A DNA stretch of 64,000 bases from Rhodobium gokarnense (GCF_025961475.1 NZ_JAOQNS010000004.1:124001-188000), one strand, 5' to 3'; positions 55,147 through 63,391 are shown, numbered from the stretch's first letter. Numbers and translations are program-made. The notes: a model not told the origin generated them from the sequence alone.

Positions 55147-56235
55147 ATGAACATTGCGGAGATTTTACCGAGGATAGAAACTCGGCATGACTTCAGTAAC
55201 CTTTCCGCCTGGATTGTCGACAACGGCGCAGTCGGCGACGTCAAACAATGCCGGGGCATCGCCAACGCTCTCAACCTGACCGACGTCGAACTGATCCCTC
55301 TCCAATTGCCACACCCGCCGAAGCTGGTCCGGCGGCTGTTCCCCGGCATCGGGTGCCGGATTCCGCCGCCGCCGTATCCGGATGTCGTGTTCAGTTCCGG
55401 GTCGGATGCGGCGTTCGCAACCCGCCTGATCAAACAGGCCAGCCCGGCCACCGTCGCGGTTCACCTGGCCAAGACCCACGTCCCGGCGGACGCGTTCGAT
55501 GTGGTCGTGACCCCGCTCCATATGATTGAGGATCATGCCGGGTGTGCCAGCGGCAAGGTGCTGCCGATCTTCGGCGTGCCCAACAACATCACCCCCGAAC
55601 TGCTGGCCGCTGAGCGTGCTGCCTGGGCGCCGGTACTGGACCAACTACCAAAACCGCGACTGGCCGTGCTCGTCGGCGGCAGTGCGGGCGGGTTCAGGTT
55701 CCGGCCGCGTCAGGTGCAGGCCTTTTGCCTTGATCTGATCGGGCTCGCCTCGCTCCGGCACTATTCCCTGATGGTGTCGACCTCCCGCAGGACGGGCCGG
55801 GCCCGGCACGAAGCGATCCTGAGCAACCTCGAACTGGTCGGGATGCAGACCCATTGGTACGACGGCGCAGCCGATCTCCATGATGGGATCAGGCTGCCAT
55901 ACGATGCTCTGAACCTCAGCGGCAATCCGCTCGTCGCGTTTCTGGCGATGGCGGATGCCATTGTGGTGACGGCGGACTCGCTGACGATGACCTCGGAAGC
56001 CTGCGCCACCGACAAGCCCGTCTACGTCTGGGGCCGGTACGAGGCCAACAGGCCGGAACGGTTCGGCGTCCATGTGCGGTTTCAGGAAACGCTGCGCTTG
56101 CTCGGGCGGACCTCGTTTCTGGTGGATAACGACCCGGTGCCGCCACCCAATCTCACGCCGCTGGACGAAACGTCCCGGATTGCAGCGCATATCGCCAAGC
56201 TGCTGCGGGCACGCGCGGCCGGGGCTGTGGCATGA
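55147..56235 (+). CDS. ELM1/GtrOC1-family protein (putative glycosyltransferase-like)
   Basis: 362 residues. The family's opening WIVDNGAVGDVKQCRGIANAL, the AVLVGGSAGGFRF core and the C-terminal VVTADSLTMTSEACATDKPVYVW segment are visible. Members include mitochondrial fission ELM1 homologues and putative glycosyltransferases. In bacteria the function is unsettled, with a nucleotide-sugar-dependent role suggested. It is usually chromosomal in alphaproteobacteria, so its presence between recombinase and small-protein genes is unusual. It starts with ATG at 55147, without a strong ribosome site. Confidence 0.75.
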   Translation: MNIAEILPRIETRHDFSNLSAWIVDNGAVGDVKQCRGIANALNLTDVELIPLQLPHPPKLVRRLFPGIGCRIPPPPYPDVVFSSGSDAAFATRLIKQASPATVAVHLAKTHVPADAFDVVVTPLHMIEDHAGCASGKVLPIFGVPNNITPELLAAERAAWAPVLDQLPKPRLAVLVGGSAGGFRFRPRQVQAFCLDLIGLASLRHYSLMVSTSRRTGRARHEAILSNLELVGMQTHWYDGAADLHDGIRLPYDALNLSGNPLVAFLAMADAIVVTADSLTMTSEACATDKPVYVWGRYEANRPERFGVHVRFQETLRLLGRTSFLVDNDPVPPPNLTPLDETSRIAAHIAKLLRARAAGAVA

Positions 56236-56395
56236 GCGAATGGCGCCATTCCCCATATCGATAAAGTGTTCCGCACCATGGATGACCCAATCAGTATCAT
56301 TGCTTGGGTGAGGGCGGGGCAATTGTAGCGCGCTTGGCGATGTCCCATTCCTGATGTAGAACATATCAGGAACATGCGCAGCCAGGGAGACGGCC

Positions 56396-56671
56396 ATGAC
56401 CCCACCGCGCGGCGGCTATATCGACTACCTCAAGAAGCCCGCCCAGCATAATTTCGACTACGAGCCGTTGATCAAGGCGCTGAGTGCGTGCCGTCAACAA
56501 CTGGTCGTGTTGCAGAAGGCGTGCGGCGTGCGGACCCCGCTCTATTGGGAGAGCGGGGCCGGGATCGATGTCATCGATGCCGTGGCGGCATTGCTGCCGC
56601 CGAGTACCGAAGCGCGGGAACGGGTTACCCCACCCGACGAACTGCAACGCTTCCGGTCGTCCGCTTATTAG
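56396..56671 (+). CDS. Small unknown protein, copy 2
   Basis: 91 residues, paralogue of the protein at 52969. They share GYIDYLKKPAQHNFDYEPL, PLYWESG, VIDAVAA and ARERV, and this copy has a short extra C-terminal tail. The start has GGGAG nine bases upstream. No domain, signal or membrane segment is recognised. Two diverged copies 3.4 kb apart in a mobile element suggest a function tied to the element. Confidence 0.65.
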   Translation: MTPPRGGYIDYLKKPAQHNFDYEPLIKALSACRQQLVVLQKACGVRTPLYWESGAGIDVIDAVAALLPPSTEARERVTPPDELQRFRSSAY

Positions 56672-56859
56672 CGCCGCTCCGGCGGCGCTTCCCCAACGCC
56701 CGCGTTGGGACGGCGCAGCGCGCCGTTGCCGTGGGGTTCGGGGAGTGGCCAACGTCCCCGTCCGCACAACGTGCGGATGGCCAAGGGTAGGGGAGCGGCC
56801 GAGAGCATCCCCGCTGGCCCAATGGTACTCGACGTGCCCGCGGGCCATGAAGCGGCCGA

Positions 56860-56901
56860 GCCGCTGTCACTACCCGAAATTGTTTCGGTAGTGACAGCGG
56901 C
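56860..56901. repeat. Near-perfect 19-bp inverted repeat
   Basis: The left arm GCCGCTGTCACTACCCGAAA and right arm TTTCGGTAGTGACAGCGGC are complementary over 19 pairs with one bulged C and a three-base loop. There is no T-run. The arm sequence GTCACTACC is not seen elsewhere in the window. It could be an origin-of-transfer hairpin, a recombination site or an RNA structure. Confidence 0.6.
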
Positions 56902-56995
56902 GCTAACCCCAATCTCCCCAAGCCCTTAGCTTGTACTCCCACAAATGCTCCACGCGTGCTCACCGTCTGCGACACACGCGGAATACAACTTTTGC

Positions 56996-57024
56996 TTGCA
57001 TTTTTCCGCGTTTTGGGGTAGTAT
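56996..57024 (+). promoter_or_regulatory. Sigma-70-like promoter
   Basis: TTGCAT (-35, 56996-57001) and TAGTAT (-10, 57019-57024) are separated by 17 bases. They lie about 330 bases ahead of the integrase and 75 ahead of the leader ORF, the best promoter match by eye in this part of the element. Confidence 0.5.
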
Positions 57025-57099
57025 TTTGTCAGTCTGGAAAAACTCCCGGCTTTCGTCGACTCATCTGCTGATCATTTCACCACGAAAGGAGACATCGCC

Positions 57100-57129
57100 A
57101 TGTCAGCCCGTTTGACTGGCTGCACCTGA
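57100..57129 (+). CDS. Possible nine-residue leader peptide
   Basis: ATG at 57100 follows an AAAGGAG ribosome site and encodes MSARLTGCT before TGA. A terminator follows 70 bases later. It may be a translated leader that governs readthrough to the integrase gene, but such a short frame could be chance. Confidence 0.3.
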   Translation: MSARLTGCT

Positions 57130-57198
57130 CGCAGCCCCATGCAGTGCGTATGACCTACGGTCCCAGCGCCTGCCGCCGATCCCGGCACGATACCGAGT

Positions 57199-57220
57199 GA
57201 GCCCAAGCGGCTCTTTTTTT
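57199..57220 (+). terminator. Rho-independent terminator in the integrase leader
   Basis: GAGCC (57199-57203) pairs with GGCTC (57209-57213), followed by seven T. A second dyad, GTGCCTGAAGGCAC, follows at 57221-57234. With no gene upstream on this strand for 500 bases, the terminator looks like an attenuator for the integrase gene. Confidence 0.55.
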
Positions 57221-57350
57221 GTGCCTGAAGGCACCAACCACGAAGGAGACCACATCCACGTATCCGGCCTTTACCGCGCCATGCGCGGGCCGTGCTGTGC
57301 CAAGGCCAGCCGGCGGCCACCAACACTAACCATAACGAAAGACCGATCCC

Positions 57351-58205
57351 GTGAACGACCTCGCCCTGGCCCTGACCCGGTTGTGCCGCCACAACCGCGA
57401 CGGCTCTCGGGCGACCCAGGCCAACCGCTTGCGGGGGCTGAAAGCCCTGGCGAACGATCTCCACCGCCTCGGCTACAAACTCCCCCGCGCCGACTCCCTC
57501 AAGCCCAAACACGTCACCGCTCTGGTCACCGACTGGCAAGGCCGGGGCCTCAGCCCCGCCACGCTCAAAAACCGCTTGGGCTGGGTGCGCTGGTGGGCGG
57601 AGAAGGTCAATAAGGCCTCGGTGGTGCCGCGCGCCAATGCCGACCTCGGCATTGATCCGCGCGGCGCGGCTGCGGTGAACCGTGCCTGGCAGCTCTCGAA
57701 CGATACCCAGCTTGCCGATCCGCACATGCAAACCTCGCTGGAACTGATGGCCGCGTTCGGCCTGCGCCTCGAAGAAGCCCTCAAACTGCGCCCGCATGAC
57801 GCCGACGACGGCCATGTCCTGCGCTTACAGGGCTCATGGACCAAGGGCGGGCGGCCCCGTGATGTCCCGATCCGAACCGAACATCAGCGTGCCGTCCTCG
57901 CCAAAGCGCAAACGCTCGTCGGCCGAAACTCCCTGATCCCGACCGAGCGCAGCTACATCCAGCACCGCAAGGCGTTTGAATACCAGTCCCTCAAAGCCGG
58001 GCTCGCCAACCTCCACGGCCTGCGGCACGCCTATGCCCAAACCCGCTATGTCGAACTGACCGGCTGGATCTGCCCGCGACAGGGCGGCCCGCTCCCGAAA
58101 GGTATGACGTCTAACCAACAACGCCTCGACCGCCACGCCCGGTTGGTCATTGCCGCCGAACTCGGTCACGGCCGCGTCAGCATCACGGCGACCTATCTGG
58201 GATGA
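57351..58205 (+). CDS. Tyrosine recombinase with phage-integrase SAM-like N-terminal domain
   Basis: 284 residues. The N-terminal part (about 1-95) is a SAM-like core-binding domain (RATQANRLRGLKALANDLHRLG). The catalytic domain has the arginine in AAFGLRLEEALKL, the second arginine in HGLRHAYAQTRY, the histidine in LGHGRVSIT and the tyrosine in TATYLG at the extreme C-terminus. It resembles integrases of plasmid and ICE origin. The GTG at 57351 is the only reasonable start. The next gene overlaps by four bases, so the two are co-expressed. Confidence 0.8.
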   Translation: MNDLALALTRLCRHNRDGSRATQANRLRGLKALANDLHRLGYKLPRADSLKPKHVTALVTDWQGRGLSPATLKNRLGWVRWWAEKVNKASVVPRANADLGIDPRGAAAVNRAWQLSNDTQLADPHMQTSLELMAAFGLRLEEALKLRPHDADDGHVLRLQGSWTKGGRPRDVPIRTEHQRAVLAKAQTLVGRNSLIPTERSYIQHRKAFEYQSLKAGLANLHGLRHAYAQTRYVELTGWICPRQGGPLPKGMTSNQQRLDRHARLVIAAELGHGRVSITATYLG

Positions 58206-58537
58206 CGGCTATGGAGATGATTGATTCTTATGAGGCAGGCGTGCTGACCCAAGAGGGGCGGGAAGGCTATGCCCGCAGTCTGTTCGACCCAGCCAAAGTG
58301 ATGATCCGGATCAAACAGGCCGCTTCCATCGGCCTCAGCAACGTTCGGATTTTTCAGGAGGTGCCCGCCGACCTGAGCGAGACCGCTGCCGCGCGCAATC
58401 TGGTCAGCCGCCTCCAAGCTCTCGGCTATGTCGCAATCTGGGAAGAATCCGCCCAGCGCGAAAAGGACGGTAAGCGCGAGACGGGGCGGTTCTTGCGGTA
58501 TCAGGAACTCATCGTGGCGTGGGGAGCGGTGTCTTGA
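58202..58537 (+). CDS. Protein of unknown function coupled to the integrase
   Basis: 111 residues, overlapping the integrase stop by four bases. It is helical and charged, with FQEVPADLSETAAARNLVSRLQALGYVAIWEES; no family is recognised. The coupling suggests a directionality or accessory factor of the recombinase, but there is no helix-turn-helix to support it. The following 159 bases to the XRE gene hold no gene. Confidence 0.55.
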   Translation: MTAMEMIDSYEAGVLTQEGREGYARSLFDPAKVMIRIKQAASIGLSNVRIFQEVPADLSETAAARNLVSRLQALGYVAIWEESAQREKDGKRETGRFLRYQELIVAWGAVS

Positions 58538-58696
58538 AATGCCGGAAATCCACAGCGCGTATCTTGTCACAGTCTATACTTTTAATTGAGGCTGCCGTAT
58601 CGTTGGTGTTGGCCAATTCTTCGTGCCGGCAGGTCGCGCGGCGCGAACAGCGAGTGGCGACGCTCATCGTCGCGTTTGCATCGGCAGAGGTAAGGT

Positions 58697-59158
58697 ATGT
58701 CGGCAAAAATGCCCAATTCCATCGATGTCTTCGTTGGTTCGCGGGTTCGTTTGCAGCGTATGCTCCTGAATATGTCGCAAGAGCGCCTGGGCGCCGAATT
58801 GGGGATCACTTTCCAGCAGATTCAGAAATACGAAAAAGGCACGAATCGCATCAGCGCGTCGCGGTTGCAGGAAATCGCGAACGTCTTGCAGGTGCCGGTT
58901 GCCTTTTTCTTTCAGGATAAAGGTCAACCAGCCGGGTCCGTGCTGGTTGCCGGTGACGCGCCGGACTATGAGCTGGTGGCGGACTTTCTCAGTTCCCGTG
59001 AGGGCATCGCTCTCAGCAAGGCATTCACGAAAATCAAAAACCCCAAGACCCGTCAGGCAATCGTGGCGCTTGCCAAGACGCTGGCGGAAGAGGGTGACAA
59101 ACAGATCATCGAATTTCCTGGCCGCATGCACACCGCCAAACCCCACGTGGAGCCATAG
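58697..59158 (+). CDS. XRE-family helix-turn-helix regulator
   Basis: 153 residues. The N-terminal helix-turn-helix (about 14-70) reads SRVRLQRMLLNMSQERLGAELGITFQQIQKYEKG, the common form in alphaproteobacteria. The C-terminal half has helical segments (ALSKAFTKIKNPKTRQAIVALAKTLAEE) but no identified ligand domain. It is 32 bases ahead of the BTAD activator gene and so may regulate the RiPP-like cluster downstream. Its operator is not identified. Confidence 0.8.
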   Translation: MSAKMPNSIDVFVGSRVRLQRMLLNMSQERLGAELGITFQQIQKYEKGTNRISASRLQEIANVLQVPVAFFFQDKGQPAGSVLVAGDAPDYELVADFLSSREGIALSKAFTKIKNPKTRQAIVALAKTLAEEGDKQIIEFPGRMHTAKPHVEP

Positions 59159-59190
59159 TCAGACAGCTCCGAGCGATCGGTTGCCAAAGC

Positions 59191-61158
59191 ATGCGTCAGA
59201 CGTTTCGCCTTTACACGTTCGGTAACGTGCGCCTGACCGACCGGGACGGCCAAACCATCCCTTTTCCGGAAAAGGGCTTGGTGACGCTTGTTTACCTGCG
59301 CTCCCGCGGTTTGACGCACATCTCGCGTGCCGAGCTGGCGCGCGTCCTGTGGGGCGAGCAGACGGACGCCGACATCCTCCGCAATTTGCGCCAACTGATC
59401 CTGCGGGTGAAAACGCGACAGCACGAACTCGGGACGACCCTTTTCCATATCGGCGACAACGCAATCGGCCTTGAGCAAGGCAACCTGTCGTTCGACCTCG
59501 ATGATCTGGATCAGGCACGGGACGCGGCACCGGCGGTCCGCTTGCGCGCCCTTGTGACCCACGTGCGGGGCCTGTTCCTGGCCGATGTCAACTTTCAAAG
59601 CGAACAGGTGCAGTTCTGGATCGAAGGGGAACGCGCCAAACATCTGTCCGCGCTTGCGGCGGATGTGCAGGCGTTGGCGACCCGGCGGGATGTCAAAACC
59701 TTTGCCGATTTGGTTCAGGAGGCGGCCTTCCGCTTACTCGAACTGGATGCGTACAACGATGTCGCCTACGAAGCCTTGATGCGCGTGTTTGCCTGCCAGG
59801 GGCAACTGGCCCAGGCCAAAGCGATCTTCGCGCAGTACAAGGAGCGGCTCTGGCACGATTTGGGCACCTCGCCGCCGCAACAAACCCTCGACCTCACGCG
59901 TGCCCTGCGGATTGCGGAGCCGGTGCGGCGGCCCCGGCAGGACGCCGGAAGCTTCGCGGCGGCGCGGGCGCCGACCCCGGATGCAGTCGAGCCTATTCGT
60001 TTTCCGCGGGTGGCGTTGCTGCCGCCCACCGGTGACGCGCCGGACGACACGACCGGCCTGCTGGCAGCGGCGCTGCTGGAGGACGTGACTATCGGCCTCT
60101 GCCGCGTCCGCACGATCAAAACCGTTGCCCCGCGTACCGCCCGCCAAATTGCTGCCCGTGAGGCCAAAACGGGCGACCTCCTCCATGAACGACGCATCGG
60201 CTACGCCGTCGAAACCCGGTTTAGTGCCCGCACCGGCAGGGCATCATTGTGGGTAGAACTGGTGGACGTCCCGCGTGAAGATCTGCTCTGGGCCGAACGG
60301 TTCGACCTGACGCCGAGCAAACTGCCGCGGTCCTATAACGAGATGGTGCGGCTGACGGTCGGGACGGTCGCGGGCCGGATCGAAGCTGACCAACTCGCCC
60401 GGATCGACGACGCGCAGCGTCCCAGCGCCTACCAGCACTATTTGCTGGCACAGCGCCATCTCCGGCGCGTCGACCTCCCGGATATTCGGCGGGCGCGTAA
60501 GGCCTTTCGGGCGTCACTGCGGGATGCGCCGGAGTTCTCGGGCGCGCTCGCGGGCCTGGCCCGCACTGAACAACTGGAATGGCTCCTGACCGCCCGCGGC
60601 GACGCGGAACTGCTGGAATCGGCGGAGACCCACGCGCTGCAGGCGATCTTGATGGACGGCGACGACGCCGGCGGCTACCGGGCGTTGGGCGTCACCAAGC
60701 TTTTTCAAGGCGCTTTCGATGAGAGCATCGACGCGTTCAAAGGTGCCGAGATCAGTGCGCCCTGGTACGCCGATTTGCTGGCCGACTATGCGGATACCCT
60801 GGTCCACGCCTCCGAGCCCGGATTGGCTCTCGATAAGATCAATCTGGCGATTGAACTGAACCCATACTGTCCGGACATCTATTGGTGGACCGCCGCAGGC
60901 GCCAACTATTTTCAGGGCGGCTATCAAGCCGCGCTGTCCTGCATCAACAACATGGATGATAAGAACGCCGCCGTCCGGCTGGAAGCGGCCTGCTGGGGCA
61001 TGCTCGGCGACAAGGCGAAAGCGAACGCCTTGATGCGGCGGACGATGTCGATTTTTCCGGACTTCGAAATTGAAAAATGGCTGGCAATCATGCCGGTCAA
61101 AGAATCCTGGCAAAAGGATCAATACCGGGAAGGCTTACGCAAAGCTGGATTTAAATAA
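59191..61158 (+). CDS. BTAD/TPR transcriptional activator (SARP-like)
   Basis: 655 residues. Residues 1-90 form a winged helix-turn-helix like OmpR/SARP proteins (RAELARVLWGEQTDADILRNLRQLILRVK). Residues 95-240 are a bacterial transcriptional activator domain (DLVQEAAFRLLELDAYNDVAYEALMRVFACQGQLAQAKAIFAQYKERLWHDLG). The rest is a TPR-like region that probably senses a signal. Such proteins activate biosynthetic clusters, so it is the probable pathway-specific activator. It is followed, 21 bases later, by the precursor-like gene, so it sits directly at the head of the cluster. Confidence 0.82.
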   Translation: MRQTFRLYTFGNVRLTDRDGQTIPFPEKGLVTLVYLRSRGLTHISRAELARVLWGEQTDADILRNLRQLILRVKTRQHELGTTLFHIGDNAIGLEQGNLSFDLDDLDQARDAAPAVRLRALVTHVRGLFLADVNFQSEQVQFWIEGERAKHLSALAADVQALATRRDVKTFADLVQEAAFRLLELDAYNDVAYEALMRVFACQGQLAQAKAIFAQYKERLWHDLGTSPPQQTLDLTRALRIAEPVRRPRQDAGSFAAARAPTPDAVEPIRFPRVALLPPTGDAPDDTTGLLAAALLEDVTIGLCRVRTIKTVAPRTARQIAAREAKTGDLLHERRIGYAVETRFSARTGRASLWVELVDVPREDLLWAERFDLTPSKLPRSYNEMVRLTVGTVAGRIEADQLARIDDAQRPSAYQHYLLAQRHLRRVDLPDIRRARKAFRASLRDAPEFSGALAGLARTEQLEWLLTARGDAELLESAETHALQAILMDGDDAGGYRALGVTKLFQGAFDESIDAFKGAEISAPWYADLLADYADTLVHASEPGLALDKINLAIELNPYCPDIYWWTAAGANYFQGGYQAALSCINNMDDKNAAVRLEAACWGMLGDKAKANALMRRTMSIFPDFEIEKWLAIMPVKESWQKDQYREGLRKAGFK

Positions 61159-61179
61159 CCCTTTAGACTGGAGGATAAC

Positions 61180-61428
61180 ATGGCAAAGTTTGTGGTGCTG
61201 GGCTTGCGCGGCGAGAACGGTTATTGGCTCGTTGATTTCGCAAACGGGACGGTTGCGCCGCTGCCGGACCTCGATAGCCCGCCGTTCGACTATTCTGACG
61301 CAGCAAGGGCGAACGGGGCCGTCTTGACCGCCGGTATCGATCTCGGCGTTCAGGTGGTGACCGAGGGCGAGGCGTTCTCGGGGCAGTTCGATATTTCGGA
61401 GGCCTTTTCCGGACAATTTGATAGCTAG
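61180..61428 (+). CDS. Candidate RiPP precursor peptide with tandem EAFSGQFD repeats
   Basis: 82 residues. Residues 1-60 would be the leader (MAKFVVLGLRGENGYWLVDF at the start). The C-terminal 19 residues are two copies of EAFSGQFD at 64-71 and 74-81, separated by IS. In DNA the copies differ at six of eight shared codons, all silently, so the repeat is preserved as protein. The ATG follows a strong GGAGG site by five bases. The next genes encode YcaO and TfuA homologues, which together thioamidate or cyclise peptide backbones. Precursor identity is inferred from size, position, strong ribosome site and repeats; there is no known family match. The serine and glycine in each repeat are candidate sites. 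Confidence 0.65.
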   Translation: MAKFVVLGLRGENGYWLVDFANGTVAPLPDLDSPPFDYSDAARANGAVLTAGIDLGVQVVTEGEAFSGQFDISEAFSGQFDS

Positions 61429-61457
61429 CGGCTCGTTGGCTGATTTCCGGGCATAGC

Positions 61458-62678
61458 ATGTCCGGTGCGGGCGATCGGGGCGAGCGCGTCCCGGTCCGGT
61501 ATTCGGATCGGGTGTGCTCGCCCGCCGACACCTTGGCACGGGTGACGCCGCTGCTGGTAGGCAGCGGCGTCACCCGACTGGCACGCATTACCGGGCTGGA
61601 TGCCATCGGCATCCCGGTCTGGAATGCGATGCGGCCCAACGCGCGCTCGCTGGTCGTGCATCAGGGCAAGGGGATCACCGATCTCGACGCCAAAGTCTCG
61701 GCGGCAATGGAGGCACTGGAACGTGCCGTCGCCGAAAATCCCCCTCTGCCGACCCGACGAGCGAGTATCCAGGCGCTGCGGGCGGACGGTCGGCGTGCCG
61801 ACCCGTTGTCCGGCCTGTTGGCGGCCGGCAGCCCGGAAATCGCCCCGGATACGGCCTTGGAATGGATCGCGGCCTGTGACCTGGTGCACGGAACACCGGT
61901 CTGGGTCCCCCGCGCGGCGGTGACGTTGGATCGCACCCGCCCGAGCCGCTACTGGCAGTCGTCGGACGGCCTGGCATCCGGCAATACTGCCGCGGAAGCC
62001 ATTTTCCACGGGGTGCTCGAACGGATCGAACGGGACGCCAAATGCTTGTGGCAACTCGCCGGTCCGGCGCAGCGGGCACGGACTTGTGTCGATGTCAGGT
62101 CATATGCTGACGACCCGGTGGTGCGTGACCTGCTTGACCGGATCGAACATGCCGGGTTCCGCATCCAGTTGTTCGATGTCACCAGCGACGTCGGCGTGCC
62201 GGTGTTCATGGCGTTGCTGGCGCCGGCCACGCTCCGGATGAGCGCAGCAGCGAAGTACATCGACGTGACCCACGGCAGCGGGGCGCATCCGCACCCCGTG
62301 CGCGCGCTCATCCGCGCGCTGACGGAGGCGGTCCAGTCGCGGCTGACGCTGATCAGCGGCACGCGCGACGATGTTGCGCCGGAGACCTTTGCCCGGCCGC
62401 TGCCGCCTGCGCTGCGGCAGGAGCTGGACTTTCCCGTTCGGTGCGACCACCGCAGCTATGCGGTGGCGCCGGCCGGATCGCTGACCGAGATGACGGCCGC
62501 GGTGATCGGGATGCTCGACCGCAAGGGGCTGGGTCCGCTGCTGGCAGTCCGGCTCAATCCTGACGAAGACCGGATGGCGGTGGTCAAAGTCCTGGCTCCC
62601 CGCCTGGAAAATCCTCCCGGCGCACGCAAGCACCCTTTGGGCGCGCGGGCATTGGGCAAGATGCTGGTATTTCGATGA
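61458..62678 (+). CDS. YcaO-domain peptide-backbone-modifying enzyme
   Basis: 406 residues. YcaO hallmarks are visible: the glutamate-rich ATP-binding helices KVSAAMEALERAVAE and GNTAAEAIFHGVLERIERDA, and the HPHPVRALIRALTEAVQSRL segment with the later catalytic region. YcaO enzymes use ATP to activate the peptide amide bond, forming azolines with a Cys/Ser/Thr side chain, or thioamides with a sulphur donor. The presence of TfuA directly downstream points to thioamidation. The precursor gene ends 29 bases upstream, and the next start overlaps by four bases (ATGA). No E1-like or flavin dehydrogenase partner is present, so full azole synthesis is unlikely. Confidence 0.83.
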   Translation: MSGAGDRGERVPVRYSDRVCSPADTLARVTPLLVGSGVTRLARITGLDAIGIPVWNAMRPNARSLVVHQGKGITDLDAKVSAAMEALERAVAENPPLPTRRASIQALRADGRRADPLSGLLAAGSPEIAPDTALEWIAACDLVHGTPVWVPRAAVTLDRTRPSRYWQSSDGLASGNTAAEAIFHGVLERIERDAKCLWQLAGPAQRARTCVDVRSYADDPVVRDLLDRIEHAGFRIQLFDVTSDVGVPVFMALLAPATLRMSAAAKYIDVTHGSGAHPHPVRALIRALTEAVQSRLTLISGTRDDVAPETFARPLPPALRQELDFPVRCDHRSYAVAPAGSLTEMTAAVIGMLDRKGLGPLLAVRLNPDEDRMAVVKVLAPRLENPPGARKHPLGARALGKMLVFR

Positions 62679-63391
62679 AGGTTATCTTTGCGGGTCCATC
62701 GCTGTCGGGCATGCCCTGGAACGAAGCAGCCGACGTTGACCTACGCGCACCGGCGGCCCAGGGCGACGTTTATGCCGCCGTTGGCGGCGGCGCCAATGTG
62801 ATTGGCCTGATTGACGGGGCGTATGAAAGTGTGGCCGCCATTTGGCACAAGGAAATTCTGTTTGCTCTGGCCCAAGGGGTCCAGGTGTTCGGCGGCGCCA
62901 GCATCGGCGCGCTGCGCGCGGCCGAGTGCGCCGCGTTCGGTATGATCGGCGTCGGGGAAATCTATCGCGCCTATGCGGCCGGCGACGTCGACGACGACGC
63001 CGCGGTGGCCTTGCTCCACGGCCCGGCCGAACTTGGTTATGCCCCGCTGACCGAACCCTTGGTGAATGTCTGGGCCACGTTGGCGCATGCGCAGCAACAG
63101 GGCCTGATTTCCGGCGAAGAGCAGGTGCGGTTGGCCGCGGCGGCTGAAGCCACATTCTTCAAGGAGCGGACCTGGGGCACAATCGTTGCCGGTGCCGGCC
63201 TGGCGCCGGCGCGCCGCGCCGCGCTGGCCCGCATCCTTAAGGAGAATGGTGTCGATCAAAAGCAGCTCGACGCGGCAGCGGTACTGCAAGCGGTGCGTGG
63301 CGCAAAGAATGCGCGGGTGCCGCAGCCCGAAGGCTGGGAGTTCGCGCACACGGCGCAATTCCGGCAATGGGTAGCCCGCGAACAGGAATAA
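62675..63391 (+). CDS. TfuA-like protein, YcaO partner
   Basis: 238 residues, overlapping ycaO by four bases. It has the TfuA core: KVIFAGPSLSG at the N-terminus, GVQVFGGASIGALRAAECAAFGM and RAYAAGDVDDDAAVALLHGP. TfuA proteins are named after the trifolitoxin cluster and are known to work with YcaO to bring in sulphur or make thioamides. This overlap therefore makes a thioamidated peptide the best guess for the product. It ends the probable operon; no transporter or protease follows. Confidence 0.83.
   Translation: MKVIFAGPSLSGMPWNEAADVDLRAPAAQGDVYAAVGGGANVIGLIDGAYESVAAIWHKEILFALAQGVQVFGGASIGALRAAECAAFGMIGVGEIYRAYAAGDVDDDAAVALLHGPAELGYAPLTEPLVNVWATLAHAQQQGLISGEEQVRLAAAAEATFFKERTWGTIVAGAGLAPARRAALARILKENGVDQKQLDAAAVLQAVRGAKNARVPQPEGWEFAHTAQFRQWVAREQE

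Larger units (their letters stand above)
56672..57350 (+). other. Gene-poor leader region before the phage-type integrase
   Basis: About 680 bases without a convincing protein-coding gene. It contains GC-rich inverted repeats after the small protein, a long hairpin (56860-56901), a sigma-70-like promoter (56996-57024), a nine-residue leader ORF (57100-57129) and an intrinsic terminator (57199-57220), then the integrase start at 57351. Confidence 0.6.
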
